A stretch of DNA of 64,000 bases from Dactylonectria macrodidyma (taxonomy: Eukaryota; Ascomycota; Sordariomycetes; Hypocreales; Nectriaceae): positions 744,001 through 808,000 of the forward strand of contig JAGMUV010000008.1 of assembly GCA_020744425.1 (NCBI GenBank). Reading direction: 5' to 3'. Under the pieces are notes generated by a model, which saw nothing but the letters and a program-made list of their open reading frames with translations, made no database searches and was not told where the DNA came from. A program made the translations under genes and the position numbers. Positions 31,596 to 43,824 of the stretch are shown here, one piece after another (the stretch's first letter is position 1; each line of letters starts with the position of its first letter).

Positions 31596-34500
31596 TTGAT
31601 GAGACTGATACAGAGCAGAGAAGACGGAAGAGGGACCAGGTGGAGGCCTACAGCTGTTGTAGGTGTACGGGAGATTATTCGACACGGATAAACCTTGGGT
31701 TCAAAGAGACGACGCTGAAAGGACTAAAGAGTGTGTCAAATGAATTGGATAATTTCAATGATAAAGAAATGAAGAAAAGTAGACCTTGATCTGGAGGGTT
31801 ATATAACAACAAAGACTAAACGGCACGCGATCCTTGCTATCGTCAATAGATTGAAAAATATTCGATGACTTGCCGAATGTCGTCTAAGTCGGCCGAGCTC
31901 AGTTTAGGGTAAGTTGAGTGCATGGACTTGTAGTGGCCATGCCCTTCTGCTGACAAATGAGTCAATGAGTTAATCACCCGCGCGGTTCGGATATTCCGGC
32001 AAACACCATGGAGCTTTTGGGATCTAGGTATCCCCATAATGCTGATCCATGCCAGCAAACTTAAATCTTTCAGACGGGCGCGTATCGCCGTTGTCCTTCG
32101 CAAGACTGCGCCGATGCTAATTCATCCGCCTTTACTGCGTACAATCCGCGCGGCTCTTCTGGCGACATGGGAATTTGGTACAGGTAAGAACTGTTGAGGC
32201 TGTCTGAGGGCAGGCTTTCTAACCATTATACCCATGTCCCTTAGCATATGGTAAAACAACACTTGCGCTAGTAATAGGGGTTTAGACTAATGAAAGGTAC
32301 TCCCGCTCGCACCGAACCTCTGGCCCTTCTGGGTGTGTATAAAAATATCTTATATTTTTTATAGGAAAATAGCTCTTTAAAAAGTACCTTTATCACATAA
32401 ACAACTTTTTTAATCTGAACTATCAGTAGTGGTGTCATGAAGACCCGGGCGCTCCGTTGTGGAAGGAATGCCTTTACCTTCAGTCACCTGACGGCGTTTT
32501 GAACGGTATTGGAGAGATAGTATCGATACCGTTCTTCCCCAGGGCTTCCACTACACCATTCTCATTGGTTTAATTTACATTCAAAAGGCGGTCACTAAGT
32601 TGAGCTTCCTATTAGTTTGGTATGTAGTTTATCGTTCAACTCAGAGGCACCCTGACGAGGTGGGAGGATAGTACATTACGGTAGCTTGAAAAAACTCGCA
32701 CCGTCTGTCATCCATGTCGATCGCGCGCGGCAGTAGGACCGCGCGCGTATTACTGAGGGACGTTTGTCAGGCACGAGCTAGGCCAATAAGAGCCCACAGC
32801 CCCAGACCGCTCGCTCTTGTCTTCAATTCCGAGGAGACGAGTCCGAATAAGAGACATTCGTCCGCGCATATATTGCCTTTTGTAGCCGGAATCCCAATTG
32901 ACGTATCAGTCAGTACGTCTGCTTGGTCAGTCGTCGGTTAATCACAAAACTTGAATTCAAAGTTGGCCACACGGGCTCGAAGTGAGCCCGGTTTTCAACC
33001 CATCAGCTGCAGCAAGCGTTGAATGTAAGGGTATTCGTGGGGGGCCTTGAGAATACAATTGCGACATAGAAGGATACTTCTCGTAGGCACATCATCACTT
33101 TCATAAGGAGCCTGGTCTGGGGTAAATTGCGTGAGATCAGACGTCTGTGGTGTTTGTGCTGGCATTGGAGGGGATCCACTAGCCAGCACTCCCTCGCGCC
33201 ACCTCAAGCGTCTATTGGGCATCGGCGCTATTGAGAAAGGCCCCGAGAGGACTTGCACCCGAGATTACTTAAAGAAGCTACCGGTTTGAGGGAGCAGCTG
33301 AAAGAAGACCGACCGTGTAATTCGTGTCCACTCTCGATCCAGATTCTCCCCACAAGTAAGGGTATCCTATACTCACCTCTCGAGTACACTGATTCCCCTG
33401 TTCGAAGTCTAGAATTGCAATCGGGGCAGTTTGGTGATGATATAAGTTGCCTGCTGCACGATTATGGCCTCGTGTGTACTCACTATTGCACGACCCCTTG
33501 CCATATGTTAGGGGCGAAGAGGAGACGGCTAAGCCTGTCACCGTAAATGGCATGAGCTTGGTGGTCATGAATAATCTGGGCCCAGCTGTTAGTTTTCTTC
33601 GCAAGGTTCTAGTCGCTTCCTTTGGGTTGACATCCTCTGCATTAATCATGGCGACGATGCCGAGGAGAGTCGCAGAGTCGGAAAGATGTTGACCATCTGC
33701 CACTACGCAGAACCGTCCTAAATATTCTTACTGACGGCCTGAACTGCTCGGCTATGTACAGGATCTGCGAAGCTGTGAAGCACAAGACCTGCACTGACGC
33801 TATCCCGATCAGTATCCAAAAATTCCCTCCCATCATGGGTACCTGACTTCTCGACAACCAACCCTAGCCACTAGGAACTAGATAAGACCCATAGCATAGT
33901 AAAGCTTCTATGCTCCGTGAGTGCACTTGTTCTATGCATACGAGCCATCGATTGTGGCGAGTTAACAGGGCTCGTGGGAGGTGGAGGGAAGTTGAAAGCA
34001 GATGGAGACGCGATAGGAAAGAAGCTCGAAGTGCCCCTCTCTCGAAATCTGGCAACAAAATAGGCAAAGTCATCTACCGGCTTGCTTACCTGGACTCGGA
34101 TGGGGAGTCGCGCTCTGCCATCACGTTGAGTGACTTAAGGGAGTTGCATAGGCACATCTTTGAATCGGGGTTGGCAAACCACCTCATATCCGCGGGGTAT
34201 TCCGCCATTAAGCTAACTAGAATCTCGTAGTCCATTATAGGGGGTACACAATTGGTATTTTGTTGGTGGGAGCGGCACCTAGCGCAGACACGCATTGTAA
34301 GTTGCAGAGAGCTTAAGGGACAGAGAGTTTGAATATGATCATCACATCACATAATAGCAAATAGAGAATATTCTAACATCCGTCTCCTCGATCAATTGAA
34401 GGTCTAACAGATGCATGCAAGAAGAAAGAGGAATAGGTGATCAGAGCTGCTGGGACAGCTAGCAGGGAAATGTTCACTCAGATAAGAGCGAAACCGTATA

Positions 34501-34706
34501 CAACGCAAAGGCAGGGTCAAAAATTGAAGCAAGAACAGCAGTTGTCCGGCCTTTTGAACCGCTTGACGGCAATTATTTATATAAAAGGTCTAGCAGCAAC
34601 CCTGATTAGCTGGGTACCTAGTTACGAAGTTGGATCCTGTGTCATTTCCACCTGCAAGGATTGCTAGCCCCAACACAGTATCACTTCTTACTATAATAGA
34701 ATCGCT
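31596..34706. other. long intergenic region, only a weak domain remnant
   Basis: An AT-rich stretch at 32300-32420, an inverted repeat GAACGGTAT/ATACCGTTC at 32501-32534, and many short open frames without signatures. The only coding-like trace is a VHS-like piece at 33560-33703 on the minus strand. Confidence 0.5.
33560..33703 (-). pseudogene. possible VHS/ENTH-type domain remnant
   Basis: Reads 'LLGIVAMINAEDVNPKEATR' followed by 'TLRRKL', reminiscent of the first helices of VHS domains (LSB5-like: I-E-x-I-x-x-P-x-E-A-x-R-A-x-R-K-K-L). Then the similarity stops. Short and isolated, so only a weak call. Confidence 0.25.
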
Positions 34707-35862
34707 CTAGTCCTTGTATGTCCGGACCTTATAATCATCAAGCCATTTATCTTCAATGATGACTAACTGAGAAGCCTGCACCTGTTTCAGATACTGGTCC
34801 TCCGGCACATCCTTATAGTCTTCTCTGTCTATGTCGACGAACCCTTCCTTCTCCACCGACCGAGGGGTGATCATGAAGGACCGACCTGGTCATGTAAGCT
34901 TCTGCAGAAGTACCTCCAGTATCAGAGGGAGAAGCTTACCATTGACGCTCTTGTCGGTAGCGATTCGTAGCATGCACTTTGCTACATCCTTTTGCTCTCC
35001 AAAGTCGATTCCACGGTCGAGCAGCCACTTCTCGTACTCTGCGGTGCGAATGTCACTCTTGATCCAGCATGGCGCGACATAGTTTATGCGGATGTTCTGT
35101 TCGTGACTGGAGCGTCTGACGGTGCGCATGAAGCCGCGGAGTCCATATTTAGTTGCTGTGTATTCCCAGTTTCCCTTTAGGGCAATTTCTTGTTAGCACA
35201 AGGCCAGGAGCTCACAGGGGTGATTATGGTCGGCATACAGGGGAGTCAATCCAAGCAACCATGCTGCCGGTAATGATGAAGCATCGATCTCGCTCGTCAT
35301 TCACTGGTTGCTTCCGAAAGTAGTGCACTGCGAGTTTCCAAGTGTACAACGTTCCGTCCAAATTGACTCGGACAATATTCAGGTCGGGCTTCGTTGGTTC
35401 GCCCTCAGGGTCTGCATGGTTCGAATCAGAATTCAGGTCGTTTGAAGCCGGAGCCTCTATCTGTAAAGGGTTGAGCTACTCACCATCGAGGGTCCATAAA
35501 CTGTCGCCTGAGCTACGACTGATGCCAGCATTGGCAATGACCACATCGACGCTTTTGCTCGGACTTTGTGATGTTGCTTTCTCAAATACGGCTTTTTGCT
35601 GCTCCCAGTCCCGAATATCGCACTTCACAAAGGTACAGACGGTGCCATTAGCGTTCAATTCTGCCTCGATGGCCTGGCCGCGCTTCTCATTCACGTCGGC
35701 AAAAGTGACGAAGGCACCTGCGACAGCAAAATCTCGAACGAAGGTCTCACCCATGCCGTTGGCGCCTCCCGTCACGATGACCGACTTTCCCTTGATGGCC
35801 TTGAGGTCCGGAGCGACCTTGTGGTCTACCGGACCGTTGTAAGTGTAGCGGTTCAGACTCAT
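34707..35862 (-). CDS. NAD(P)-dependent short-chain alcohol dehydrogenase (15-PGDH-like)
   Basis: Exons 35862-35484, 35411-35239, 35174-34940 and 34885-34707 on the minus strand, 321 residues. Introns of 72, 64 and 54 nt have good donors and keep frame. ATG at 35862 is the first in frame; the GTG further up is not needed. The Rossmann loop is 'VIVTGGANGMGETF' (residues 28-41), followed by 'CDIRDWE', 'IANAGIS', 'ITGSMVAW' (catalytic Ser) and 'YTATKYG' (Tyr-x3-Lys). The family oxidises secondary alcohols to ketones. It is head to head with the first Baeyer-Villiger monooxygenase across 567 bp, so a pathway alcohol is the likely substrate. The ketone product would suit that neighbour. The C-terminal about 60 residues form an acidic tail. 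Confidence 0.85.
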
Positions 35863-36429
35863 CTCGGTCGGCACTGACGATATGGAGAAGATGGCGGCGT
35901 GTTTCTATTCCAGACAGCTTGTAGGTCTAGAAGTTGTTCTTTTCGCTGAATAGTGAATAGCTTGATAGGAGCGGCTTAAGAGCTGATGTCGCAATTAACC
36001 GAGATCCCCTAGGACACGCCGATGTCCGGTAAACCAAATTGGGATAACCGGCGTTCAAGTGGGTTCGATGACATGCCGAGCCTATCGGCAACCTTGAGTT
36101 TGATCATGGCAAAGCCATTCGGCTACTGAAGAATGACAGACAGGTTGGGGCGAACTAGAAACAATACTTTGCCGAGATGAGAAGATGTGCTCCAATGCCA
36201 GCACGCACGCAATCGACTTAATTCTATCAAGGCTGTGATTTATCTTCTCCCAAATACAAAGTAGCGCGTCGCTGAGGCGTCCATCGTTAGCTGACATGCA
36301 ACATTGAAGCAAGCCCAGCGAATTGATTCCAGACTCCGTCACACTCATCATCCGCTTCTCAATATCCTTTCTCCCTCTATACTGGGATACTGGACTCTTC
36401 TCTCCAAGTCTCATTAATCCCTTTGCACA
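35863..36429. promoter_or_regulatory. divergent promoter with GGGATAACCGG motif
   Basis: Between the SDR and BVMO starts. GGGATAACCGG lies at 36041-36051, and a CCGGTAA half-site about 25 bases before it in inverted orientation makes a loose CCGG...CCGG inverted arrangement. Zn2Cys6 regulators usually bind CGG triplets, and such a regulator is encoded two genes away. Confidence 0.45.
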
Positions 36430-38471
36430 ATGCCCTCTTTCGTGGAGCCACCGGTGACAATGACGCCGGTAGTCTCGTCAGCCGAGCATCTGCTGCGGAC
36501 GCCAGCAACAGAGCTGCCAGAGATCACTGGAGACAGAGATGAGTTTAGGCACAGCACCCTCGCTGCCTCTACCAATGGAGCAACGGATGATCCGTTCAAG
36601 CTCAGCCCCAAGTTTGCGTATACACCCCGCAAGATCAAGGTCATCACAATCGGCGCCGGGTTCTCCGGCCTGCTCATGGCACACAAGTTCCAGCATCGCT
36701 TTCCTGAGATGCAAGATATCGTGGAGCACACCATATTTGAGGCCCGGAGCGACATTGGTGGCACGTGGTTAGCAAACAACTATCCGGGCGTGCAGTGCGA
36801 TGTCCCCGCTCACATCTATGTACGTGCTGTCTATATCCATGATTGTCTCGGTGCAAGCTGCTAACTGTATTGCTTAGGCGTTCCCATTCGACCCGAACCC
36901 TGACTGGGAACGGTTCTATGCCAGTGGAGGCGACATCTTCGCCTACATGAAGGCCACAGTGAAGAAGTGGAATCTTGATCGGGACTTGCAGCTGAATACT
37001 AGGGTCGTTGGCGCGCAATGGCAGGATGAACAGGGACGGTGGAAGGTGACAGTAGAGAGTGACGGGTCTCAGAGAGATGAATACTGTCATGTGTTGATCT
37101 CTGCTCAAGGAGTTCTCGTGTACGTCCCTATTTTCCTCATCTTATGCGCTTAATGCTAATTCACACTACAGTCACGAGTCGTGGCCCAAGATTCCTGGAC
37201 TCAAAGACTTCAAGGGCCACATCACTCATTCAGCAAGCTGGGACCATGATTACGACTACTCGAACAAACGGATAGCAGTCATCGGAAACGGCTCTTCGGG
37301 GATTCAAATAGTTCCTCAGATGACCAAGCTGTCCGGTACCGACGTTATGAACTTCATCCGAGGCCCTTCTTGGGTGTATTACCGAGCACCGCCCTCGAAG
37401 CATCTCGGCCGAGACGACGACGACCCCAACCCAAGGTACTCGGAAGAGGACAAAGCTCGCTTCCAAGACCCGGAGCTTCACCTACAGCACCGCAAGGGCA
37501 TCATCTCCCGAACCAACAAGTCCTTTTACGTCTTCAGGAAGGGGGAGAACAACAACGCAGGCATGAAGCTGGCGGCGGCGCAGATGGCCGAGAAGCTCAA
37601 CCACGATCCTGTGCTGTGCCAGAAGCTGATTCCAAAGTGGGAGTTGGGATGCCGGCGGATCACGCCAGGGCCGGGATATCTTGAGTCGTTCCTGAAATCT
37701 AACTGCCATCTGACTGACAGCCCAATTACGAAGATCACGGACAGTGGCGTTTGCACTGCTGATGGAAAAGAGTATCAGTGCGACGTTGGTAAGTCACCTT
37801 TTCCCAGCTGCTCAACTAGCCTTCCGTCAAGACCCAGAGCCATTATCGCGTAGCAATGGTTGATTTCAAGATTCTTCAGGCTGACTTGTAGTGTAGTCGT
37901 GTGTGCAACCGGATTCGACGTTTCCTTCAGACCTCGCTATCCGATGGTCGGCCTCAATGGAGCTGATCTTCGAGAAAGGTGGAAGGACGATCCAGAATCA
38001 TATCTGTCAGTGGCAGTTCCAGAGATGCCGAACTACTTCATGATGATGGGTCCGAACTGCCTCGGCGGCCATGGCTCTCTCGTAGAGTCGCTCAACTGGA
38101 CCGGAGACTACTTTGTCAAGTGGATCAAAAAGCTGGCCACCGAAGACATCAAGTACGTAGTGCCCAAGCAGGACAAGGTGGATGCTTTCATCAAATACTG
38201 CGACCAGGTCCACAAGACCCTTGTCTGGAGTGGAGGGTGCACGAGTTGGTACAAAAGAGGAACAACCGATGGACGGGTCACAGCCCTGTTCGGTGGCAGC
38301 GCGCATCTGTTCAATCGGCTGCTTGGGGATATCCGCGCCGAGGACTTTGACATCACTTACAACACGACGAATCCTTTCCGGTTCATGGGTAATGGTTTTA
38401 CCGCGTTTGAGATGGATCCGGAGAGCGATCTTTCATGGTATGTAGAGAAGGCTGAAGCTCTCCGCAGCTGA
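36430..38471 (+). CDS. Baeyer-Villiger monooxygenase 1 (class B flavoprotein)
   Basis: Exons 36430-36819, 36878-37119, 37172-37788 and 37897-38471, 607 residues. The last intron acceptor was chosen as the TAG before 'TCGTGTGTG' because only it gives 'CDVVVCATGFD'. An N-terminal extension of about 75 residues precedes the FAD site 'ITIGAGFSGLLMAHKF'. Then come 'GGTWLANNYPGVQCDVPAH', the BVMO fingerprint 'FKGHITHSASWD' (F-x-G-x3-H-x3-W-D), the NADPH site 'VIGNGSSGIQIVP' and 'CATGFD'. Such enzymes insert oxygen next to a ketone, making an ester or lactone. The extended N-terminus is common in fungal BVMOs acting on large or terpenoid ketones. Divergent from the SDR that could supply the ketone. 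Convergent with the regulator gene, with only 200 bp between. Confidence 0.9.
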
Positions 38472-38671
38472 GACGGCAGTCCGCTATAATTAGATAGATG
38501 CATTCGTCTAAAATATCAGTTGCAATTATGATGAGTTGTTTACAGTATTATCGGTCGATCTAATAGAGTAGCCACTCTTACGCAACATATGATTCTAGTC
38601 CAGCGGGTGTCTACATGCTCTATTGACGCCCAAACATTCCTACCTCGGCCACAGTCCTAGGCCAACAAGTT

Positions 38672-40784
38672 TCACAAGGTCTCAAAGTCGAGGGTTGAAA
38701 AGTCAAACGTGTAGTCGACGAACGGCTCCAGCAGATCTTGATAGCGGTTGAGCAGATCCTCGTGGAAAACAGCATTTTCAGGTGACGGCAACGCTGTCGT
38801 CGTGGTGCCAAACTCCCTGTCGGCCAGCAAGCAATCGGCAATCCTGCTCGTCGACCTGGTCACAAAGGGAAAGAGCAGCGTCCAGTCAAATTCTCCTGGC
38901 GAAGAATTTTCATCTCCATTTTGATGCTGAAGATGGGGATCGACAAGCGAACTGGCTTGGTCAGACGGCTTAGGCCTGCCAGATTGTACCATTGTTCGGG
39001 GCAGACTGCGAAGTCGCTCGAAACCCTGCCGAATGACATTTGCCGATGCCCACATTTGCTGCAGCTGACCAACTGCTTGATCCAAAATATCAAGTCCCTC
39101 TTCGGCTTCCTGTGAGAACTGTTTGATACGACTGGCCTGAAGTAGGGCGATGAACGCGGTCCCGCAGTACCAACAGGTAATAGCCATCAGGAACCGTGCA
39201 TTTCCTCGAGATAAGATGTCCCTTAGGATCCTGGCAATGCACGAAGCCGCTAGAATTGCAGGCGGAAGAGCCTGCGGTAGGTCGGGGGCTGTTCTCTGCA
39301 AATGGATAATAATGACGGTAGTGAGGTACGGTAAGTATAGTTGGTGGACATCTCGATCAAACGAAGCAGTTCGACTCGAACGAATCGGAAGCTGAAGTTC
39401 GGGTGGTAGAGACTGCGCCCACTCTACGAGCTCCTGTCTCAGCTCTGTTGGAAATGGTGCCGAGGTTGAGCTCGAGGACTGAGAGAGGACTTTCGAAACC
39501 TTGCCGATGATGGCACATAAGCGAACCCAATAGACAAAGACTCGCCCCTTCTTTTGAGACGCCGAGTCACTTGGGAAATCCGAGGGTTGTGCCTCCAAAA
39601 TGCTCATGTCTTCTGGGCAGATGATGCAGGGTTTGCTCTGACACAGCGAGGTGAGGCGTTCTCGTGCCTGTTAGACGAGAGGTCAGTGAAGACACCTGCA
39701 CCTTGTGGAACAAAACTTACAAACACTGTCCACCATAACCGCCGCCGGAGACTCAGGTGGATTCTTGAGTCCTCGCCGGCAGGTTCACGATGAATGTTCA
39801 TTTGCTGCGCATGTCTAATGATGACTGAAGTCCACCACCAGGACGCATGTCGATGAGCTGTCGAGGGTGGACGAGGAGCCCACCAGTAGAATAGAGATAT
39901 TGCTCTAAGCGCCGTGAGAACATCTGCTTCCTCATCGTTATAAAACAGCATGCGTGCTTTCTGATAATACGCAGCTGGGCCTTCATGTTGAACCAGGGGT
40001 GGCTGGATGTGACTGGCTGCAAGGGCCAACGCGTTCGCGAGCATTGGTGATCTCGCCAGATCTGCCTCCAGTGTCTGGCGATCGAGGACAGGGCACCATG
40101 GATAACAGTACTCGAAATAAGTCTCGGAGAAACTCTGCTGCAGTTCCTGCTGCCGAGCATCCAGTAAAGAATTCCCTACATCGAGACTCGCCACAAGCTC
40201 CTGCTGCTCGGCATCTAGTTGGTTCTCCGGCCCATAAACTTGGAGGAACCCAGTGTCGACATCACCAGCATGACTTCTTCCAGCGCCCTCGGTAGGCGAT
40301 GTGCTTGTCTGTGTCAATTGACGAGGGCCTGGTGCAGGACGGGGTCCTGACGCTGGAGCAGTGAAGGCCACCCGGATCTCGGAGCCATGAGTGGCAGATG
40401 GAGAGGGGAGTATTGGCTGATCAGATCCATGGTTGCCTAAGATTGCACCAGTGGGGTCAGGCAGTTCAAGTTGGCCTTCGCCATCATATTGGCTTCGTGC
40501 TCTATGGCGCTGCTTGCCTCTCTTTGACGGCCGCAGATGGCAATCCTGATCTTGACCCTCACAGTTGGAGCATTGTGTCTGACCCTGCCTATTGCGGCTC
40601 TGGAGCTGCCAGTCAGCGAACACTACTCCATTCGGCAATGCCGGACCAAGTATAAGGTCCTAAGACTTGCCTGCAAATCGCACTTGATCTTCTTGGAGTG
40701 GCAGAAGAAGCAGACGAGCTCAGCGCGCTTTCGTTTCGGCTGATGAGCGGCGAAGCGGAGCCAATTGTCGGTGGTTTCTGCCAT
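38672..40784 (-). CDS. Zn2Cys6 transcription factor (fungal-specific, cutinase-factor type)
   Basis: Exons 40784-40671, 40605-39721 and 39667-38672 on the minus strand, 664 residues. The DNA-binding zinc cluster is 'CFFCHSKKIKC' + linker + 'CSNCEGQDQDC' (C-x2-C-x6-C ... C-x2-C-x6-C) and is split by the first intron, which has a GCAAGT donor (GC-AG type). An acceptor six bases further in would also keep frame. The middle-homology domain shows 'HIVPxx'-like helices and 'RRRLWWTVFARERLTSLC' with 'IICPEDM', as in the cutinase-transcription-factor/AmdR-like branch. The C-terminus is acidic and aromatic ('FVDYTFDFSTLDFETL'), a plausible activation tail. Its place in the middle of the enzyme genes makes it the obvious pathway-specific regulator. 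Confidence 0.9.
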
Positions 40785-41436
40785 TGCCGAAACTGCTGGA
40801 GGTGTTGTTTGGGTGGGATTCAAGTTCAAGATACTCGAGTCTTTGCCGACCTGCGAGACCCTGGACTGATAGCCGAAGCCGAAGCTTCAGCTCGAAAGCG
40901 GAGGAGAAAGCGGGGGAGTGACTAGCTTGGCTTGGTATGGGTAAGCTTAGCCGCATATAGATGACATTGCCGACACTTGTCTTGTCTGTCTAGCCGGAAT
41001 TAGTTTAACAGAGGATGTCCAAGCTTATCCTCCGATGTCGGGTTTTCTCTAGATGATCAAGTTCGGTTCAGGGTAGGAAATCTCGTGTTTCAATGTAAGC
41101 TACTTGACATGGACTATCTACCAAGCTGGGAATGCTGTGACCATATGTGCACTGCTCGAAAGCAGCAAGAATATGATGTTTTCTTCACCATTCAGATGCA
41201 ATGCAATCTCACTGAGTAGATTTGACTGCTTACTATGTTTACTTATGAGACCTCACAAGGATTTACATATGGTACTAAAATCGTATCATCGCAGTTTGTC
41301 AAAACGAAGTAGCCACACTAGAGCGCGTTTCAAAATTATATAAAAAATCCTTGATATTAGACACTGAGCAGCCTGACACGGAACTTCGAAATGGTGTTCT
41401 CATGCCCACTAGTCTGTAGCAAAATGACGACGTCCC
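40785..41436. other. promoter side of the regulator gene and 3' flank of the permease
   Basis: No gene is supported. Open frames overlapping 40720-40956 are shadows of the leader. Confidence 0.45.
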
Positions 41437-43253
41437 TCAGAGAATATACCTGAATTGCAGATTCTGACTTGTTAGCACTGGTAATATTGAGAGTCCAGCC
41501 ATGGATGGCATCGAGTTCATTGGCTTACCTTTACGTCAGTGAGATCATCCTCGTACGCATGATCAAATCCTTCCATAATGCCAGAATTGTCACGCTTCCG
41601 ATTGGTCCACATGCAAAGTAGTCGGTATACAATAGCCAGCGCACCTGCAACCACTGCCGTGACCACGACGACAATGAAACCTGGAACGTAACGAGGGGCA
41701 TCCTCTTTCTTGAAGACCAGCGGGCCAACAAAATTTCCTGTTGTAGCCAGCCAGTCAGCGAATCATTGAGTTTCAAAAAACCTCCCGCGTCTACTTACCC
41801 AGGCAGTAACCAATGTATAGTCCGGAAGAAGCGACGGAACGCTTGGTGTAGCCAGCCGTGTTGGCGATTTGCAGACCCATGAGCACGGCATAGCCGCCAC
41901 CAACCGACGGCAGGATATAAACTGCAAAGAGTAGTCCACCTGTCGCGGACTGGGGCAGCAGCCACAGTAGGAGAGCCGCTAGTGTCGTGCCCAACTGTGC
42001 AACCAGAACCAGATAAGACCTCACGTTCTTGTACCGGTACGCTAGATATGGCATAATCAGCTGGAGAGTACCCGCGTAGGCACCGCAGGGCATCATCAAC
42101 AACAGGGAGTTGAGTGTGGTGAAGCCGAAACCGTTGATGATGATGGGGACAAAGGTGGAGATGGGTCCGTTGGCAATCATGGACAAGAACGCAATGGCGA
42201 ACACGACCCAAAACTTCATGTCGACGAGGAGCTCCCAGATCTGTGAGACCTTGAGGTGAGTGTTGCGGACACCCGAGTTGTTGGTCCTCAACCTGGCGAC
42301 GAGGATGTATCGTTCTCTCTCATTGAAACCTCGAGCGCGAACAGGATCGGGGGGCAGGACGAAATAAAGGAGAATACCCCAGACGATGGTGATGGAACCT
42401 GCAAAGTAGTACATGTATCTCCAGGAAGAAACACCTCCGTTGATGAGACCAAGGCCGTAGTTGACCAGTGGAGAGAAGATCGACACATATCCGGTGCAGC
42501 TGTACCAGATACTAAAAGTGAAGCGTGAGTACGGTTATTCTGCTACTGACACAACAGTGATTGGTGGCTTACCCCATACGCATGGCCTGCTCATTCTTCT
42601 TATAAAAACTTCCCTATCGTTCATGAGAAAGAGAAACACAATACGGTGTCTTTTTTCACGTACCACAATCAGCATGAACATGGGGCTGATGCCACTCTCC
42701 AGAAGACCGAGAAAGAATCGCTGAGTGTAAAGAGCCTTGTAATCCTTGCAGACGGTCGTCAAGATGAGGCAGATACCCCAGACTGTAACAATGCCAGAAG
42801 CAACTCGTTCAATGGGGTAGCGCTGGGCGAGCATCATGGCTGGATAGGCACCGACGATGAATCCGAGGTAGAAGATGGCGGCGGAGAAGGCATATCGGTT
42901 ACCCGTCTCGAGACCGAGATCTGTTCTTAGGTCGAAAATAGCCTGCAGTACCCTCAAGTCAGATTCTGGCCCAGAGAGGAACGAGTCGAGTCGCTTACCG
43001 CTTGACCAAGCATTGCCTTGTCGTAGTATTGGAGGCCATAAGTTACGCACAGAACAGGCATGAGCCTCCAGTCAATCTTTCGGCGCAACTTCTTCTCTTC
43101 CTTGTCAGTCCAGGCTTCGTCACCGTCATACGCCTGCAAGACACGGAGAGCCTCATCCTTGTGAACTGTATCGACTGTCTGGGTCGGATGGGTCGAACCA
43201 GCGTCGGCTTTCTCGTCGTGCATGACTGCAGTGGCCTTGTCCGAGTCTGACAT
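41437..43253 (-). CDS. MFS permease, DAL5/anion-cation symporter family
   Basis: Six exons on the minus strand: 43253-42999, 42942-42664, 42613-42573, 42511-41799, 41737-41529 and 41463-41437, 507 residues. The third exon is 41 nt and the last 27 nt. The last acceptor was set so that the protein ends 'DDLTDVKNLQFRYIL', the typical C-terminus of this family. Other hallmarks are 'KKLRRKIDWRLMPVLCVTYG', 'GLQYYDKAMLGQA', 'FYLGFIVGAYPAMMLAQRYP' and 'RFFLGLLESGISPMFMLIV'. Later come 'SWRYMYYFAGSITIVWGILL' and 'RSVASSGLYIGYCLGN'. About 12 membrane helices. These permeases import organic acids, ureides and vitamins, so uptake of a carboxylic substrate is more natural than product export. Head to head with the metallo-hydrolase gene. 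Confidence 0.9.
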
Positions 43254-43824
43254 TGTTGCTGATGGTTGGCGAATCTCCTTGGTGTAGCGATCTTGATGAT
43301 GGATCAAGGGGTGGAGCGGGCTGTGATACTTATGCCAGCAAGTAACCCCACGGGGAGGGACATGTCTGGGGTAATCTGGGGTAGCAAGAGATGCACGAGT
43401 GTGTAGCGTGCAGCAGACAAACAGGGTTGTTGTCACCTCCTCCTACAATCATGGGGCCGTGGATTTGTCTGGGCGACCTTACCCAAGGGAGGTTGCCGAA
43501 ATGATTGCCGATGGTCTGGACCAACAGTGGATCTGATGGGAGGTATTGTGTATGTAAGCTATTGGCCCCGGGCTTAAAATCACGCTTGGACATGCACACT
43601 TGCTAGCGGTTGTTGGTCTAACGTCACCGTAAAAAGGAGATCACCCTGTTCTTGTGGCGTCAACAGTACTCATACTCCTTACACCATCGGTTATTGCAAG
43701 CTGTAACCGAAACCGTTTCTCCAACATACGATCCCGGCCTACAGGTTGTTGACAATCGTGACAAATGGTGCCTTTTGCTACATCGATGGGGAACGGAACA
43801 CTAACCAAGACAAGGTGTAGCAAC
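43254..43824. promoter_or_regulatory. divergent promoter of permease and metallo-hydrolase genes
   Basis: 571 bp without another gene. A weaker relative of the cluster motif, GTAACCGAAACCG, lies near 43702. Confidence 0.4.

Noticed and set aside
33253..34295. Several short open frames on both strands
   Set aside because: Only the VHS-like piece at 33560-33703 has any family resemblance; the rest show none.
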